Numbered from the stretch's first letter, positions 7,685-15,084 are shown. The stretch: 43,040 bases of DNA from an uncultured bacterium (GCA_903850545.1 CAINLW010000018.1:1-43040), one strand, 5' to 3'. Notes: generated by a model from the letters alone, not told the origin. Program-made: numbers and translations.

Positions 7685-7712
7685 GACATCATGAGTAACA
7701 AAATGCTACAAC
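7683..7712 (+). promoter_or_regulatory. Promoter of genes 7756-8272
   Basis: TTGACA (7683-7688), 18 bp, TACAAC (7707-7712) preceded by TGC; the same architecture as the promoter at 7310. Confidence 0.6.
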
Positions 7713-7755
7713 ATTATCTAGACGAACATGAAGCAATTCTCGTTAGGGGGTAAAA

Positions 7756-8049
7756 ATGCCAAAAATTAATGCCTCCAAATTAAAGAAGGCAGAAAAACTC
7801 GTTAATAAGCTAACTGAGAATGGTGAATATAGAGGGTACGTATTTGTAAAAGTTGATGCTCTTTTTGGTTTTCCAAAAAACACTATGGCAAAATACTTTG
7901 GAAAAAAGGAAAGTACTGCCAGTAAACGCAAAAAGAGGTTTCATAAAAACTATGGGTGTATATGCCTTTCCATAGAACCTAAAAAAGGAAGGAGGGACAA
8001 CCCGCACAAAAAGAAAAAAACATCTTTAAAAGGAGCAAAAAATGGGTGA
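7756..8049 (+). CDS. Small basic orphan protein (97 aa)
   Basis: I do not recognise this protein. It is Lys-rich (MPKINASKLKKAEKLVNKL...), with a central segment, VDALFGFPKNTMAKYFGKKES, that looks helix-turn-helix-like and resembles the gene at 6943. The C-terminus is disordered and basic (KKGRRDNPHKKKK). The start has a GGGGG SD at about 5 nt. Its 3' end overlaps the next gene by 8 nt (ATGGGTGA), so the two are translationally coupled and share the terminator at 8286. Confidence 0.65.
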   Translation: MPKINASKLKKAEKLVNKLTENGEYRGYVFVKVDALFGFPKNTMAKYFGKKESTASKRKKRFHKNYGCICLSIEPKKGRRDNPHKKKKTSLKGAKNG

Positions 8050-8272
8050 CAAACCAACCAAAGGGAGGAGGGACAGCAAACAAAAAGGTGAACAGGATGA
8101 TCCTAAGGAGAAGCTTCCTGGCGCTCAGGGTGGAGGGCTGGATAAAGTATATTCTGCCTTCATCAAAACAAGTAAAGAGGAGTTGCCCAAGCCGGGTAAT
8201 GTGCCGATAAGCAAGGCCGGCATCCGCTTTACTTTACCTGACAGAATCATGCGTATTATGAAGGGGAAATAA
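8042..8272 (+). CDS. Small orphan protein (76 aa), coupled to upstream gene
   Basis: I do not recognise this protein. The N-terminal half is charged and Gly/Lys-rich and shares GRRD-type segments with the end of its neighbour (KGRRDNPHK against KGRRDSKQK). The C-terminal half is more ordered (LDKVYSAFIKTS, then GIRFTLPDRIMRIMKG). AAAGGAG about 6 nt upstream fixes the start. It overlaps the upstream gene by 8 nt, so the pair probably forms one operon and may encode interacting partners (inference). Confidence 0.65.
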   Translation: MGDKPTKGRRDSKQKGEQDDPKEKLPGAQGGGLDKVYSAFIKTSKEELPKPGNVPISKAGIRFTLPDRIMRIMKGK

Positions 8273-8285
8273 AGAGAAGAGTAGA

Positions 8286-8330
8286 AAAGGGCGGGTGGCT
8301 GACCTATAGTAGGTCTCCCCCGCTCTTTAT
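8286..8330 (+). terminator. Terminator of the 7756-8272 pair
   Basis: GCGGG...CCCGC with an inner GACCTA/TAGGTC stem, followed by TCTTTATAATTT. Confidence 0.75.
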
Positions 8331-8375
8331 AATTTGTCCAAAACACCAAAAACTGTTATATTTGTTTTGTATTTA

Positions 8376-8410
8376 GAACTTTATAAACTTTTAACTTTAT
8401 AACTTTCTAC
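8376..8410. repeat. AACTTTATAA repeat cluster, copy a
   Basis: Repeats of AACTTTATAA with 10-11 bp spacing in intergenic DNA. Five similar clusters lie at 31818, 33931, 34992, 35121 and 42072. Confidence 0.6.
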
Positions 8411-8418
8411 TTATTAAA

Positions 8419-8626
8419 TGGCCTTATCGTCTGATGTGAGATTGGGTTGGGACCCAATCGCAAGATCGGAGCACGGCGGTGCGAGTCGGGGTCGGCATAA
8501 ATTTTCGGCAGAAAATTATATGTGACCCAAGCGAAAGACCTGTGATAGTTTTATATGAACGACAGTGAAATAAAAAACAGAACAGGTGTACAGCTTCTGT
8601 AAGAAGGTAAATTCGGGGTTCGAGGT
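8419..8626 (+). ncRNA. Candidate structured RNA upstream of tRNA-Glu
   Basis: This block starts with GGCCTTATCGTCT, identical to the first 13 nt of the tRNA-Glu 228 bp downstream, and ends with a T-arm-like TCGGGGTTCGA. Between them are stems: GATTGGGT/ACCCAATC, GGGTC/GACCC enclosing AATTTTC-GGCA-GAAAATT, ACCTGT/ACAGGT enclosing TTTTAT/ATAAAA, and ACAG-CTT-CTGT. The last part (8585-8607) is shared exactly with 36937-36959. No ORF of note. Whether it is transcribed is unknown. Confidence 0.45.
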
Positions 8627-8646
8627 TTGTTTGATAATTTAATATT

Positions 8647-8718
8647 GGCCTTATCGTCTAACGGTTAGGACACGGCCTTCTCAAGGCTGGAATCGGGGTT
8701 CGATTCCCCGTAAGGTCA
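8647..8718 (+). tRNA. tRNA-Glu (anticodon CTC)
   Basis: A 72-nt cloverleaf. The acceptor GGCCTTA pairs with TAAGGTC (one G-U). The D arm is GTCTAACGGTTAGGAC, the anticodon stem CGGCC/GGCTG with loop TTCTCAA (CTC at 34-36), and the T arm CGGGG-TTCGATT-CCCCG, with discriminator A. CCA is not encoded. The sequence closely parallels E. coli tRNA-Glu in layout. A terminator follows at 8727. Confidence 0.95.
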
Positions 8719-8765
8719 CAGTTTCAGGAAGCGCTTAAATAGCGCTTTTTGAACTTGTGACCTTA
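8711..8765. repeat. Long inverted repeat containing the tRNA 3' end
   Basis: TAAGGTCACA (8711-8720, including the tRNA acceptor strand) is exactly inverted at 8756-8765. Together with the inner arms this gives an about 25-bp imperfect hairpin whose tip is GAAGCGCT/AGCGCTTTTT. The tip (8727-8750) with its T run probably terminates tRNA-Glu transcription. Confidence 0.75.
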
Positions 8766-8806
8766 AGCAAACAAACTGCTTTGTTTGCGTCGGGGAATCG
8801 AACAGC
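8766..8806 (-). repeat. Inverted tRNA-Glu 3' fragment with hairpin insertion
   Basis: Read on the minus strand, GTTCGATTCCCCG (the tRNA T-arm 3' portion) is followed by a hairpin GCAAAC...GTTTGC and then TAAGGTCACA. It is a partial, reversed copy of the tRNA 3' end with a 24-nt insertion between T arm and acceptor strand. It has no 5' half, so it is not a functional tRNA. Confidence 0.6.
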
Positions 8807-8809
8807 GGA

Positions 8810-9069
8810 ACGATGTTTTTTCTGTAGAAAAAATGAGTGAGCTGGTGCCCAGACAAAGCTGAGTGACTACGAAGCTTTAGTCGAGGGAGATAAATGTACC
8901 CATGGTCTCTGTAGGGTCACAAAGCGTTAATAAATCTGCACTACTGCAGGTTTTTTAGCTTTGTGAAAGCGCAGGTATAATTTTTCAGTAGAAAAATAGC
9001 CGAGCTGGGGTCGCGAACACTTACATATTTTATGAGAGAAACGAAATAAAATATTTAGTGATTCGTGAC
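8810..9069 (+). ncRNA. Candidate structured RNA downstream of tRNA-Glu
   Basis: There is no ORF but stem follows stem: TTTTTTC-TGTA-GAAAAAA (8815-8832), GACAAAGCT/AGCTTTAGTC (8852-8882), TCACAAAGC/GCTTTGTGA (8917-8965) with an inner CTGCA/TGCAG, TTTTTC-AGTA-GAAAAA (8981-8996), and a large hairpin GTCGCGAA...TTCGTGAC (9010-9068) with an inner ATATTTTAT/ATAAAATAT. Two modules repeat the order 'TTTTTC-NGTA-GAAAAA, then GAGCTGG, then hairpin with purine-rich loop'. Strand and expression are unproven. Confidence 0.4.
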
Positions 9070-9097
9070 AACACAAGATATACATCCTCAGAATTTC

Positions 9098-9115
9098 GGC
9101 GCGACGCTTCGCGCC
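9098..9115. other. GC-rich hairpin GGCGCGA-CGCT-TCGCGCC
   Basis: A 7-bp perfect stem just upstream of the methyltransferase promoter. The first 10 nt of the window (GCTTCGCGCC) equal its right half, so a second copy probably straddles the window edge downstream of the gene at 28-1065. Confidence 0.55.
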
Positions 9116-9125
9116 TTACTTATGT

Positions 9126-9131
9126 TATACT
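9126..9131 (+). promoter_or_regulatory. Extended -10 close to ATG of the methyltransferase
   Basis: TG-T-TATACT with only 6 nt (TTCTTT) to the ATG at 9138; no SD. This is compatible with leaderless transcription. Confidence 0.5.
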
Positions 9132-9137
9132 TTCTTT

Positions 9138-9680
9138 ATGATAATAGTTTTAATTTTCTTGCAAATCATATTACTAATTATGATTGTTCTTATGTTTGGT
9201 TTTTTACTTAACAGTTTTTTTACTGACGCTCCATTTGTTCCAGTGAAAAAACGTGTTTTAGAAATAATTATTGACACTCTTAAACTTTCTCCAAATAGTG
9301 TATTGTATGATTTGGGTTGTGGTGATGCGCGCGTACTTTTAAAAGCAAATGAATCTTTTAAAAAAATTAAAAAAATTGGAGTAGAAAAAAACAGTGTTGT
9401 ATATTTATGGGCAAAATGGCTAACTAGAAATACAAACACCAAAATATATTGCGAAGATGCACACAAAACACAACTTAAAAATGCCACTCACATTTATCTT
9501 TATTTATTGCCAAAAATAATGGAGAAATTACAATCTAAAATTATAAATGAATGTAAACCCGGAACACGTATTGTTTCTTGTGATTTTAAATTTACGAATC
9601 TTACTCCTGACGAAATAATAAACCTTCCTGCATCAAAGGATAAAATGTGCAATAAATTATATGTTTATACATTAAAATAA
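9138..9680 (+). CDS. Membrane-anchored class I SAM-dependent methyltransferase
   Basis: The 180-aa protein begins with a hydrophobic helix (residues 1-27, MIIVLIFLQIILLIMIVLMF...). A Rossmann methyltransferase core follows, with motif I VLYDLGCGDARVLL (about 55-68), an acidic end of strand 2 (IGVEKN) and CEDAHK at the usual motif III position. It resembles small methyltransferases anchored to the inner face of the membrane. The substrate cannot be deduced. It lies 43 bp before the PRPP synthetase gene, which has its own promoter. Confidence 0.8.
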   Translation: MIIVLIFLQIILLIMIVLMFGFLLNSFFTDAPFVPVKKRVLEIIIDTLKLSPNSVLYDLGCGDARVLLKANESFKKIKKIGVEKNSVVYLWAKWLTRNTNTKIYCEDAHKTQLKNATHIYLYLLPKIMEKLQSKIINECKPGTRIVSCDFKFTNLTPDEIINLPASKDKMCNKLYVYTLK

Positions 9681-9688
9681 TTGTTGGT

Positions 9689-9717
9689 TTGTAAAAGACA
9701 CTTCTTAATGTTAAATT
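9689..9717 (+). promoter_or_regulatory. prs promoter
   Basis: TTGTAA (9689-9694), 17 bp ending in TGT, TAAATT (9712-9717), then 6 nt to the ATG at 9724. A leaderless start is likely. Confidence 0.5.
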
Positions 9718-9723
9718 AAGTAT

Positions 9724-10731
9724 ATGAATAATCTCAATCTTCCCTATCCAAAAAAAGTTTTTGTTTTTGGTAGAGATACAAGTCTTGGTAAAGAAATAGC
9801 CAGACTTCTTGAGGTTACTCCTGCTGATCACAATACTGTTTGTTTTCCTGATGGAGAAAGACTTCCTCATCAAACCAATACTGTTCGTGACAATGATGTA
9901 TATATAATATTTACAAGTTTAAATGGAAATGAAACAGACAAATGGTTTGTTGATTATTTACGTTTTGTTCGGTCAATTAAACATGGTCAGCCACACAAAA
10001 TAACAGTAGTAATGCCAAAACTTATTCAACAAAGACAAGATGTTGAAAATCGTCATTTACGATTACCAAAAATGAGTGATTTTTTCCCAGATTTATTAAA
10101 AACATCTGGCGCTGACCGTTTGGTTGTATGTAAATTACACAATCCTGCTAGCTGTACCACCAATCCATCGATGGAAAACCTAGATACAACAAAACTTATT
10201 ATTAATGAGATTAAATCAAAATTTCATAATCTTTCAAATGTTGTGATTGCTTCGGCAGATATGGGTGGATCAAAATATGGACGTAAAATTGCAGAAGAAC
10301 TAAGAGTCCCTTTAATTATTACGGACAAAGACCGAGATCCTCGAACTGGAAAAACAAGAGCAATGAAAGTATACATTCAAGGTGAAGTTTCAGAAAATAT
10401 TGATACAGTTATTTTCGTTGATGATTTAATTAGTACTTTTGGAACACTTCGTATAGCTGGTGAGGCCCTGTCAAAAGAATACCGCCATATAAAAAAATAT
10501 TTTGCTGTGGCAACTCACGCTGACTTTGGAGAAGAAACTTTACAAAACATTGTTGATTCAAAATTTTCTTCTGTTTGGGTAACTGATACTGTTCCAGTAG
10601 CTAAAGATTTTATATTAAAATTAAAGAAAATTAAAAAGAGTCTTGTTATTATTTCAGTGGCCAAACTTATTGCCCAAACAATAGACAATCTACATAATGG
10701 CGACTCGGTTTCAGATTTGTGGAAAAGCTAA
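9724..10731 (+). CDS. prs: Ribose-phosphate pyrophosphokinase (PRPP synthetase), divergent
   Basis: The 335-aa protein makes PRPP from ribose-5-phosphate and ATP for nucleotide synthesis or salvage. Visible motifs: CFPDGER (canonical FSDGE), the flexible-loop RQD in QQRQDVENRH, a KLHNPA segment at the position of the catalytic His region, SADMGGSKYGRKIAEEL, and the PRPP-binding loop VIFVDDLISTFGTL. The usual DDmidTGGT reads DDLISTFGT, so one loop glycine is Phe. The sequence is clearly in the family but far from the E. coli enzyme, so altered regulation is possible (inference). Confidence 0.88.
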   Translation: MNNLNLPYPKKVFVFGRDTSLGKEIARLLEVTPADHNTVCFPDGERLPHQTNTVRDNDVYIIFTSLNGNETDKWFVDYLRFVRSIKHGQPHKITVVMPKLIQQRQDVENRHLRLPKMSDFFPDLLKTSGADRLVVCKLHNPASCTTNPSMENLDTTKLIINEIKSKFHNLSNVVIASADMGGSKYGRKIAEELRVPLIITDKDRDPRTGKTRAMKVYIQGEVSENIDTVIFVDDLISTFGTLRIAGEALSKEYRHIKKYFAVATHADFGEETLQNIVDSKFSSVWVTDTVPVAKDFILKLKKIKKSLVIISVAKLIAQTIDNLHNGDSVSDLWKS

Positions 10732-10751
10732 AAACTCTTTTCCTGATAAAG

Positions 10752-10780
10752 TTGACATTTTATATATTATATATTAATAT
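10752..10780 (+). promoter_or_regulatory. Promoter of small gene 10820-10960
   Basis: TTGACA (10752-10757), 17 bp, TAATAT (10775-10780). Confidence 0.75.
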
Positions 10781-10819
10781 CTCAATCTGTGGTAAATTTT
10801 AAGTACTAAGGGGGACAAA

Positions 10820-10960
10820 ATGAATGATTTGTTATTAAAACACCCACAGGGATGTGTTATAGCCGGGTTATTAATCCTAATGAGTACCCTGGGATATATA
10901 AATGCCTTGCTGAAGGAAAGAGAGACCACTTCCAAAAAAACAAAGGAGGAGAAACAGTAA
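10820..10960 (+). CDS. Membrane microprotein (46 aa)
   Basis: Small gene of 46 codons: MNDLLLKHPQ, then one membrane helix (CVIAGLLILMSTLGYINALL) and a charged cytosolic tail (KERETTSKKTKEEKQ). I do not recognise the family. It is supported as a real gene by a consensus promoter (10752), GGGGGA 4 nt upstream of the ATG, and a perfect 10-bp GC terminator (10979). It has the same unit design as the other small genes in the window. Confidence 0.7.
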   Translation: MNDLLLKHPQGCVIAGLLILMSTLGYINALLKERETTSKKTKEEKQ

Positions 10961-10978
10961 ATTGCTCCTTCAAACCAC

Positions 10979-11014
10979 CGCCGGGGACGACTTTTGTCCC
11001 CGGCGTTATTATTT
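10979..11014 (+). terminator. Terminator of gene 10820-10960
   Basis: CGCCGGGGAC, loop GACTTTT, GTCCCCGGCG, then TTATTATTT. Confidence 0.9.
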
Positions 11015-11020
11015 AATAAA

Positions 11021-11046
11021 AAAAAGAGCTTTTTGGCTCTTTTTTT
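11021..11046 (-). terminator. Terminator of gene 11045-11410
   Basis: AAAGAGC/GCTCTTT hairpin with A/T tails, reaching the stop codon of the minus-strand gene. Confidence 0.75.
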
Positions 11047-11410
11047 AACTATTAGCGATTACTGGTTCTTCAATTTTACTTTCTAATTCTTTCAAAAGAT
11101 TTTCTACTACATCCTTATCTTTTTTTTCTTTTAACTCAAGCTTTAATTCTTTCAAAACCTTGACATAAACTGGCATTAGATTGCTTTCATTTTCTATGAT
11201 TGGCTTTACAATTTCATTTGCAAATTTAGGATTTTCAATAATTTTACCAACTGGTATAGCATATGCTTTTACCCAGGCACTTTCTGAATTCAAATCATGG
11301 AGTTTATTCACCATTTTTTCCATCAAATAGTGCTCAATGACAGATTTTGCCTTTGTTATATCAAGATTAGTAAATATTTTTTCGATTTGTTCTAAAGGCA
11401 TAAATGACAA
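11045..11410 (-). CDS. Hypothetical helical protein (121 aa)
   Basis: I do not recognise this protein. It is all-helical in appearance, with an acidic/basic C-terminal half (VKVLKELKLELKEKKDKDVVENLLKELESK). It has no membrane segment or signal peptide. Two Met codons are close together at the N-terminus (MSFM), and the longer form is listed. It is followed by a good terminator at 11021 and sits downstream of murF in the same direction, but about 140 bp away, so it may be separately transcribed. Confidence 0.6.
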   Translation of the reverse strand: MSFMPLEQIEKIFTNLDITKAKSVIEHYLMEKMVNKLHDLNSESAWVKAYAIPVGKIIENPKFANEIVKPIIENESNLMPVYVKVLKELKLELKEKKDKDVVENLLKELESKIEEPVIANS

Positions 11411-11546
11411 AATACTTACACAATTTTTTTATCATTTGAATAGACAAACACAAAAAACAATATCACTGTTCCATATACTATTTCCATATAATAATTTTAT
11501 ACTTAAAAACAAAGTAGTCAATATTAGTTATGAACAGACTAGTATT

Positions 11547-12845
11547 TTACTTGTTTTTCCACTCTTCTTCCTGCCGAACAAGCAAATCTATAGCGTTTTC
11601 AGGCTCTAACATCACTTCCGAAACTACTCGTTCCATTCTCATTGATTGAGAACCCTTTATAAGAACAGTATCATTAATATTCATCAACTCTTTACATGCT
11701 TTACCTACGCCCTCACAATCGTCAAATTGAAAAATTCTTCTATCTTCCATAAGTCCATCAAGCGCACCCTCAGCAATTTTTCTCGCTCTCAAACCAACAG
11801 TAATTAATAAATCGCAAGTTTCAGCACAAAGTTTCCCAGCTTTATAATGTTCTTCAACCGAATGTTTACCAAGTTCCATCATATCACCGAGCACAGCGAT
11901 TTTCTTGCAACCTTTTTTAGGTTTAATATCTTTAAGTGAATGCAGAGCAGAAGCAATCGCTATCGGTGAAGAATTATAAGTGTCATCAATAATTGTTGTC
12001 TGTTTAATTCCATCTAATATTCTCATTCTTCCCCTTGAAACTTTCATTTGAAGAAGGGCTTCAGCTGATTTTACTATATTTATTTTTTGAGAAAGACCAA
12101 CTGCGATCGCAGCGAGTGATGAATATATGTTTTTTGCTCCAAGAGATCCTTTTATAACAATAGGAACAATATTTTCTTGGTATTCAATTTTAAATGTAAT
12201 TCCTTCAATTGTTCCATCTTCTGAGTAATAATTATTGATTTCGGTGGCAATAAGATCTGATTTGTCATCTGTGCCATATATATATGAAATATTTTTAAAA
12301 GATTCCTTTATTTTCATACAATCTTCATCGTCACCATTTACTATTAATATTCCATCTTTTTTCAAAGCGTCAGCTAAATATTTTTTTTCTTTAACAACTT
12401 CATCTTTATCTTTAAAAAATTCAATATGTGTAGGAACCTTTGCAAAAGCTGTAATGACTACAATGTGCGGTTTCAGCCATTTTGTTATAGCTTTAATATC
12501 ATTTGGTCTATCAGCACCGACTTCCAAAATTAACCATTTTGGATAATTACAACTAAAGATTATCAGTTCTAGACCAGAAAATATGTTTTTTATCCAAAGA
12601 AACAGATTATACCATGCATTTGGACATCCTAAAATTGTAAGTGGAATTCCTATATCACTATTGAAACTTTTTTCACTTTTTCTAACAGAAAAAGTACTAG
12701 CCATAACTGCAAAAATAGCGTCTTTGGTTGAAGTTTTTCCAACGCTACCCGTAACAGCAATAATTTGCGGTTTGTATTTTTTAATAACTAAAATTGCTTC
12801 TAATTTGAGGATATTAAATATAATTTTTTTTATTAATTGTTTCAT
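11547..12845 (-). CDS. murF: MurF-like UDP-MurNAc-tripeptide:D-Ala-D-Ala ligase
   Basis: The 432-aa Mur ligase completes the UDP-MurNAc-pentapeptide in the cytosol. The ATP-binding P-loop is AVTGSVGKTSTKDAI (about 30-44), with FNSDIGIPL, LEVGADRPNDI, the ligase-typical TAFAKVPTHIEFF, RGRMRILDG and DDTYNSSP (MurF signature), and a C-terminal domain with AVLGDMMELG. Slightly shorter than E. coli MurF. Last gene of the dcw cluster. TAGAAT preceded by TGC lies 6 nt before the ATG, so it can also be transcribed on its own. Confidence 0.92.
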   Translation of the reverse strand: MKQLIKKIIFNILKLEAILVIKKYKPQIIAVTGSVGKTSTKDAIFAVMASTFSVRKSEKSFNSDIGIPLTILGCPNAWYNLFLWIKNIFSGLELIIFSCNYPKWLILEVGADRPNDIKAITKWLKPHIVVITAFAKVPTHIEFFKDKDEVVKEKKYLADALKKDGILIVNGDDEDCMKIKESFKNISYIYGTDDKSDLIATEINNYYSEDGTIEGITFKIEYQENIVPIVIKGSLGAKNIYSSLAAIAVGLSQKINIVKSAEALLQMKVSRGRMRILDGIKQTTIIDDTYNSSPIAIASALHSLKDIKPKKGCKKIAVLGDMMELGKHSVEEHYKAGKLCAETCDLLITVGLRARKIAEGALDGLMEDRRIFQFDDCEGVGKACKELMNINDTVLIKGSQSMRMERVVSEVMLEPENAIDLLVRQEEEWKNK

Positions 12846-12851
12846 AATATT

Positions 12852-12860
12852 ATTCTAGCA
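12852..12860 (-). promoter_or_regulatory. Extended -10 of murF
   Basis: Minus strand TGC-TAGAAT (12852-12860), 6 nt before the ATG at 12845. No SD. Confidence 0.45.
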
Positions 12861-12893
12861 TTAACTTGATATACTATAAAGATGTGTTTTTTC

Positions 12894-14636
12894 TTATCTG
12901 TCTGGTGGAATTTCGTAATAATTTATTAAATATTTTACGATTTCAAAAAATGGATCAGTTAAAGTCTGTGAAGCATAGTTTACATTTTTTGGTTCCACAG
13001 TATACAAAAATACTAGAAATCTAGGACTGTAAGCTGGAAAATATCCAAAAAATGAATGTAAATATTTATCCGGATAATACCCTCCTCCTTCTTTAATTGG
13101 TCTCGAAATTTGTGCAGTTCCAGTTTTCGCTGCAACGCTATAATTCTTTATTTTCATTTTGCCACCAGCCAAAGCTTCGTCAACTACTCGAACAAGCATT
13201 CTAGAAATTTCTTCAGATGTTCCTTTTTTTATTACTTGTTTGGCTTCCTCCACATATGAAATATTCTTAGAAAGTCCAACTTTATAATCAATTTTTTTGA
13301 TAACATGGGGAATTATTAATTTTCCTCCATTTGCTAAAACAGACAATGCCTTTACTGTGATTATTGGTGTCATTGAAATTCCCTGTCCAAAAGAAGCTGT
13401 AGCATATTCAATTTTTTTACTATTATTAAGATTGTTTAGTAAATTTCCAATATTACCCGCAGCCTCAGCAGGTAAATCAATTCCAGTTTCCGATCCGATT
13501 CCATACGCTTGAAAGTATTCAAGAAATTTTTCTTTACCGAGACTATTCATAACAAAAGTTGCTCCTACATTTAATGAATTGTTCAAAACACTCTGCATAT
13601 CTACTATTCCTCTTGCTTTTTTATCAAAATTATAAATTGTTCTACCATCCATCTCCAAATAACCCTTATCCATATACGTCGTCTTTGCTGTTACATCGCC
13701 ATCATCAAGCCCTGCTGCCATTGTGAGTGGTTTAATAATTGAACCCATTTCATAAGCATCGGACACAAGAGGATTAGAATATACACTTACATTTGTCTCT
13801 TTTTTGAAATTATTTAGATTAAAAGTTGGTGAAACCGCCATCGAATATATTTCCCCAGTCTTAGGATCAATAACTATTACACCTGTCATTTTTGAATTCC
13901 ATTTATTATTTGTACTATCAGCAACTTTCTGAACATAACTTTGAACCTCTGGATCTATAGAAGTAACAATATCAGCCTCCCTATCTTTATTTTGTATAAA
14001 ATTACTATTTATATTTGAAAATATTTCAGCAAAAGTATTTACATAAAGATTACTACTATCTCTTTTTAAATTATCATCATAATATTTTTCTAAACCATAC
14101 CTTCCTTCCAAGTTTATGCCGGTATCATCATATCCGACAAACCCAATAACATTTGATGCCAAACTATCACCAGGATAATATCTCCATTTTTCTTTTTCAA
14201 TTATCAAACCAGGAAGATTAAGGTCACTAATTTTTTTTATCTGAGCTTCAGGTATTTGTTTGCTTATTTCTTCATATGGATCATTTATTTTTGATGCTTT
14301 TGAATAAAAAATATCAGCATCAATTGGTATAATAGCTGAAATTTTCTTGTAATACATTTCAGTATCTGTTGCCATCATTTTTGTATTTAAAGCTAAAACA
14401 TAACCAGTTTTTATACTTGCTGCAGAAATCAAATCTGTATTTTTATTTTCGAAAAAAATATTACCTCTATTAAAAGTATCTACTGAGATACTTGTGTATT
14501 GTCTATCAGCCTTATCATTATAATCTCCGCCATTAACAACCTGTAAAAAATACAGTCTTATTATCATAATCAATGCAAAAAATGCAAAAAAACAAAACAA
14601 CAATCTTATTTTGTTTTGAAAAGTATTAGTTTTCAT
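12894..14636 (-). CDS. ftsI: FtsI/PBP3-type septal peptidoglycan transpeptidase
   Basis: The 580-aa class B PBP has an N-terminal membrane helix (about 9-32), a pedestal region, and a transpeptidase domain with S299-x-x-K302 (GSIIKP), S354-L-N356 and K504-T-G506 (KTGTAQ). It cross-links septal peptidoglycan with FtsW, which is not in this window. It overlaps ftsL by 11 nt and lies in the dcw order, which argues for FtsI rather than the elongation PBP2 at 19608. No PASTA domains are visible. Confidence 0.92.
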   Translation of the reverse strand: MKTNTFQNKIRLLFCFFAFFALIMIIRLYFLQVVNGGDYNDKADRQYTSISVDTFNRGNIFFENKNTDLISAASIKTGYVLALNTKMMATDTEMYYKKISAIIPIDADIFYSKASKINDPYEEISKQIPEAQIKKISDLNLPGLIIEKEKWRYYPGDSLASNVIGFVGYDDTGINLEGRYGLEKYYDDNLKRDSSNLYVNTFAEIFSNINSNFIQNKDREADIVTSIDPEVQSYVQKVADSTNNKWNSKMTGVIVIDPKTGEIYSMAVSPTFNLNNFKKETNVSVYSNPLVSDAYEMGSIIKPLTMAAGLDDGDVTAKTTYMDKGYLEMDGRTIYNFDKKARGIVDMQSVLNNSLNVGATFVMNSLGKEKFLEYFQAYGIGSETGIDLPAEAAGNIGNLLNNLNNSKKIEYATASFGQGISMTPIITVKALSVLANGGKLIIPHVIKKIDYKVGLSKNISYVEEAKQVIKKGTSEEISRMLVRVVDEALAGGKMKIKNYSVAAKTGTAQISRPIKEGGGYYPDKYLHSFFGYFPAYSPRFLVFLYTVEPKNVNYASQTLTDPFFEIVKYLINYYEIPPDR

Positions 14637-14964
14637 TTATAGACAATGATACATTTTTTGATGAAGAATCTATTATTGCATACTTGTCTGTTATCACTGA
14701 AATATAACCTTTTGATTTAGCAAAATCCAATGTTATGTTATTTTTAAGTCCAAGATATTCATATTCTAAAGAGTTTACGCTTGAATTTAATAAAGTTATT
14801 TGTTTTTCCATATTTTGCTTTGATACTCCATAAGAAAATGTGCAGTTTATTAAATAACCATAAGATACAACAAATAATACAAATACTGAAAAAAGAATCC
14901 AGATATATTTCTTCTCTTTATATTCGATTTTTTCTATTTGATTTTGTAATAATTGTGCGACCAT
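14626..14964 (-). CDS. ftsL: FtsL-like division protein
   Basis: The 112-aa bitopic protein has a charged cytosolic N-terminus, one membrane helix (YIWILFSVFVLFVVSYGYLI, about 20-40) and a coiled-coil-like stretch (MEKQITLLNSSVNSLEYEYLGLKNNI). FtsL sequences are poorly conserved; the call rests on size, topology and position between rsmH and ftsI, with an 11-nt overlap into ftsI. Confidence 0.75.
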   Translation of the reverse strand: MVAQLLQNQIEKIEYKEKKYIWILFSVFVLFVVSYGYLINCTFSYGVSKQNMEKQITLLNSSVNSLEYEYLGLKNNITLDFAKSKGYISVITDKYAIIDSSSKNVSLSINEN

Positions 14965-15084
14965 ATGATTTGTTATTAGGTTTTAGCTGTTAGCTTTTAG
15001 GTTTAATGCATTATTCGTTATATAAATTTTTGCATTTTAATTTTCGTAGGATTTCGTAATATTCGTAGTTTTTATTTTCGCATA

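Noticed and set aside
8419-8626. An intron-containing or split tRNA-Glu
   Set aside because: Only the first 13 nt and a vague T-arm match; no anticodon arm or acceptor 3' strand is present, and a complete tRNA-Glu follows.
8419-9069. Group I or II intron, tmRNA, RNase P or SRP RNA
   Set aside because: I looked for their conserved core strings (intron P/Q/R/S or domain V, GAGGAAAGTCC, SRP Alu/GNAR loops) and saw none.
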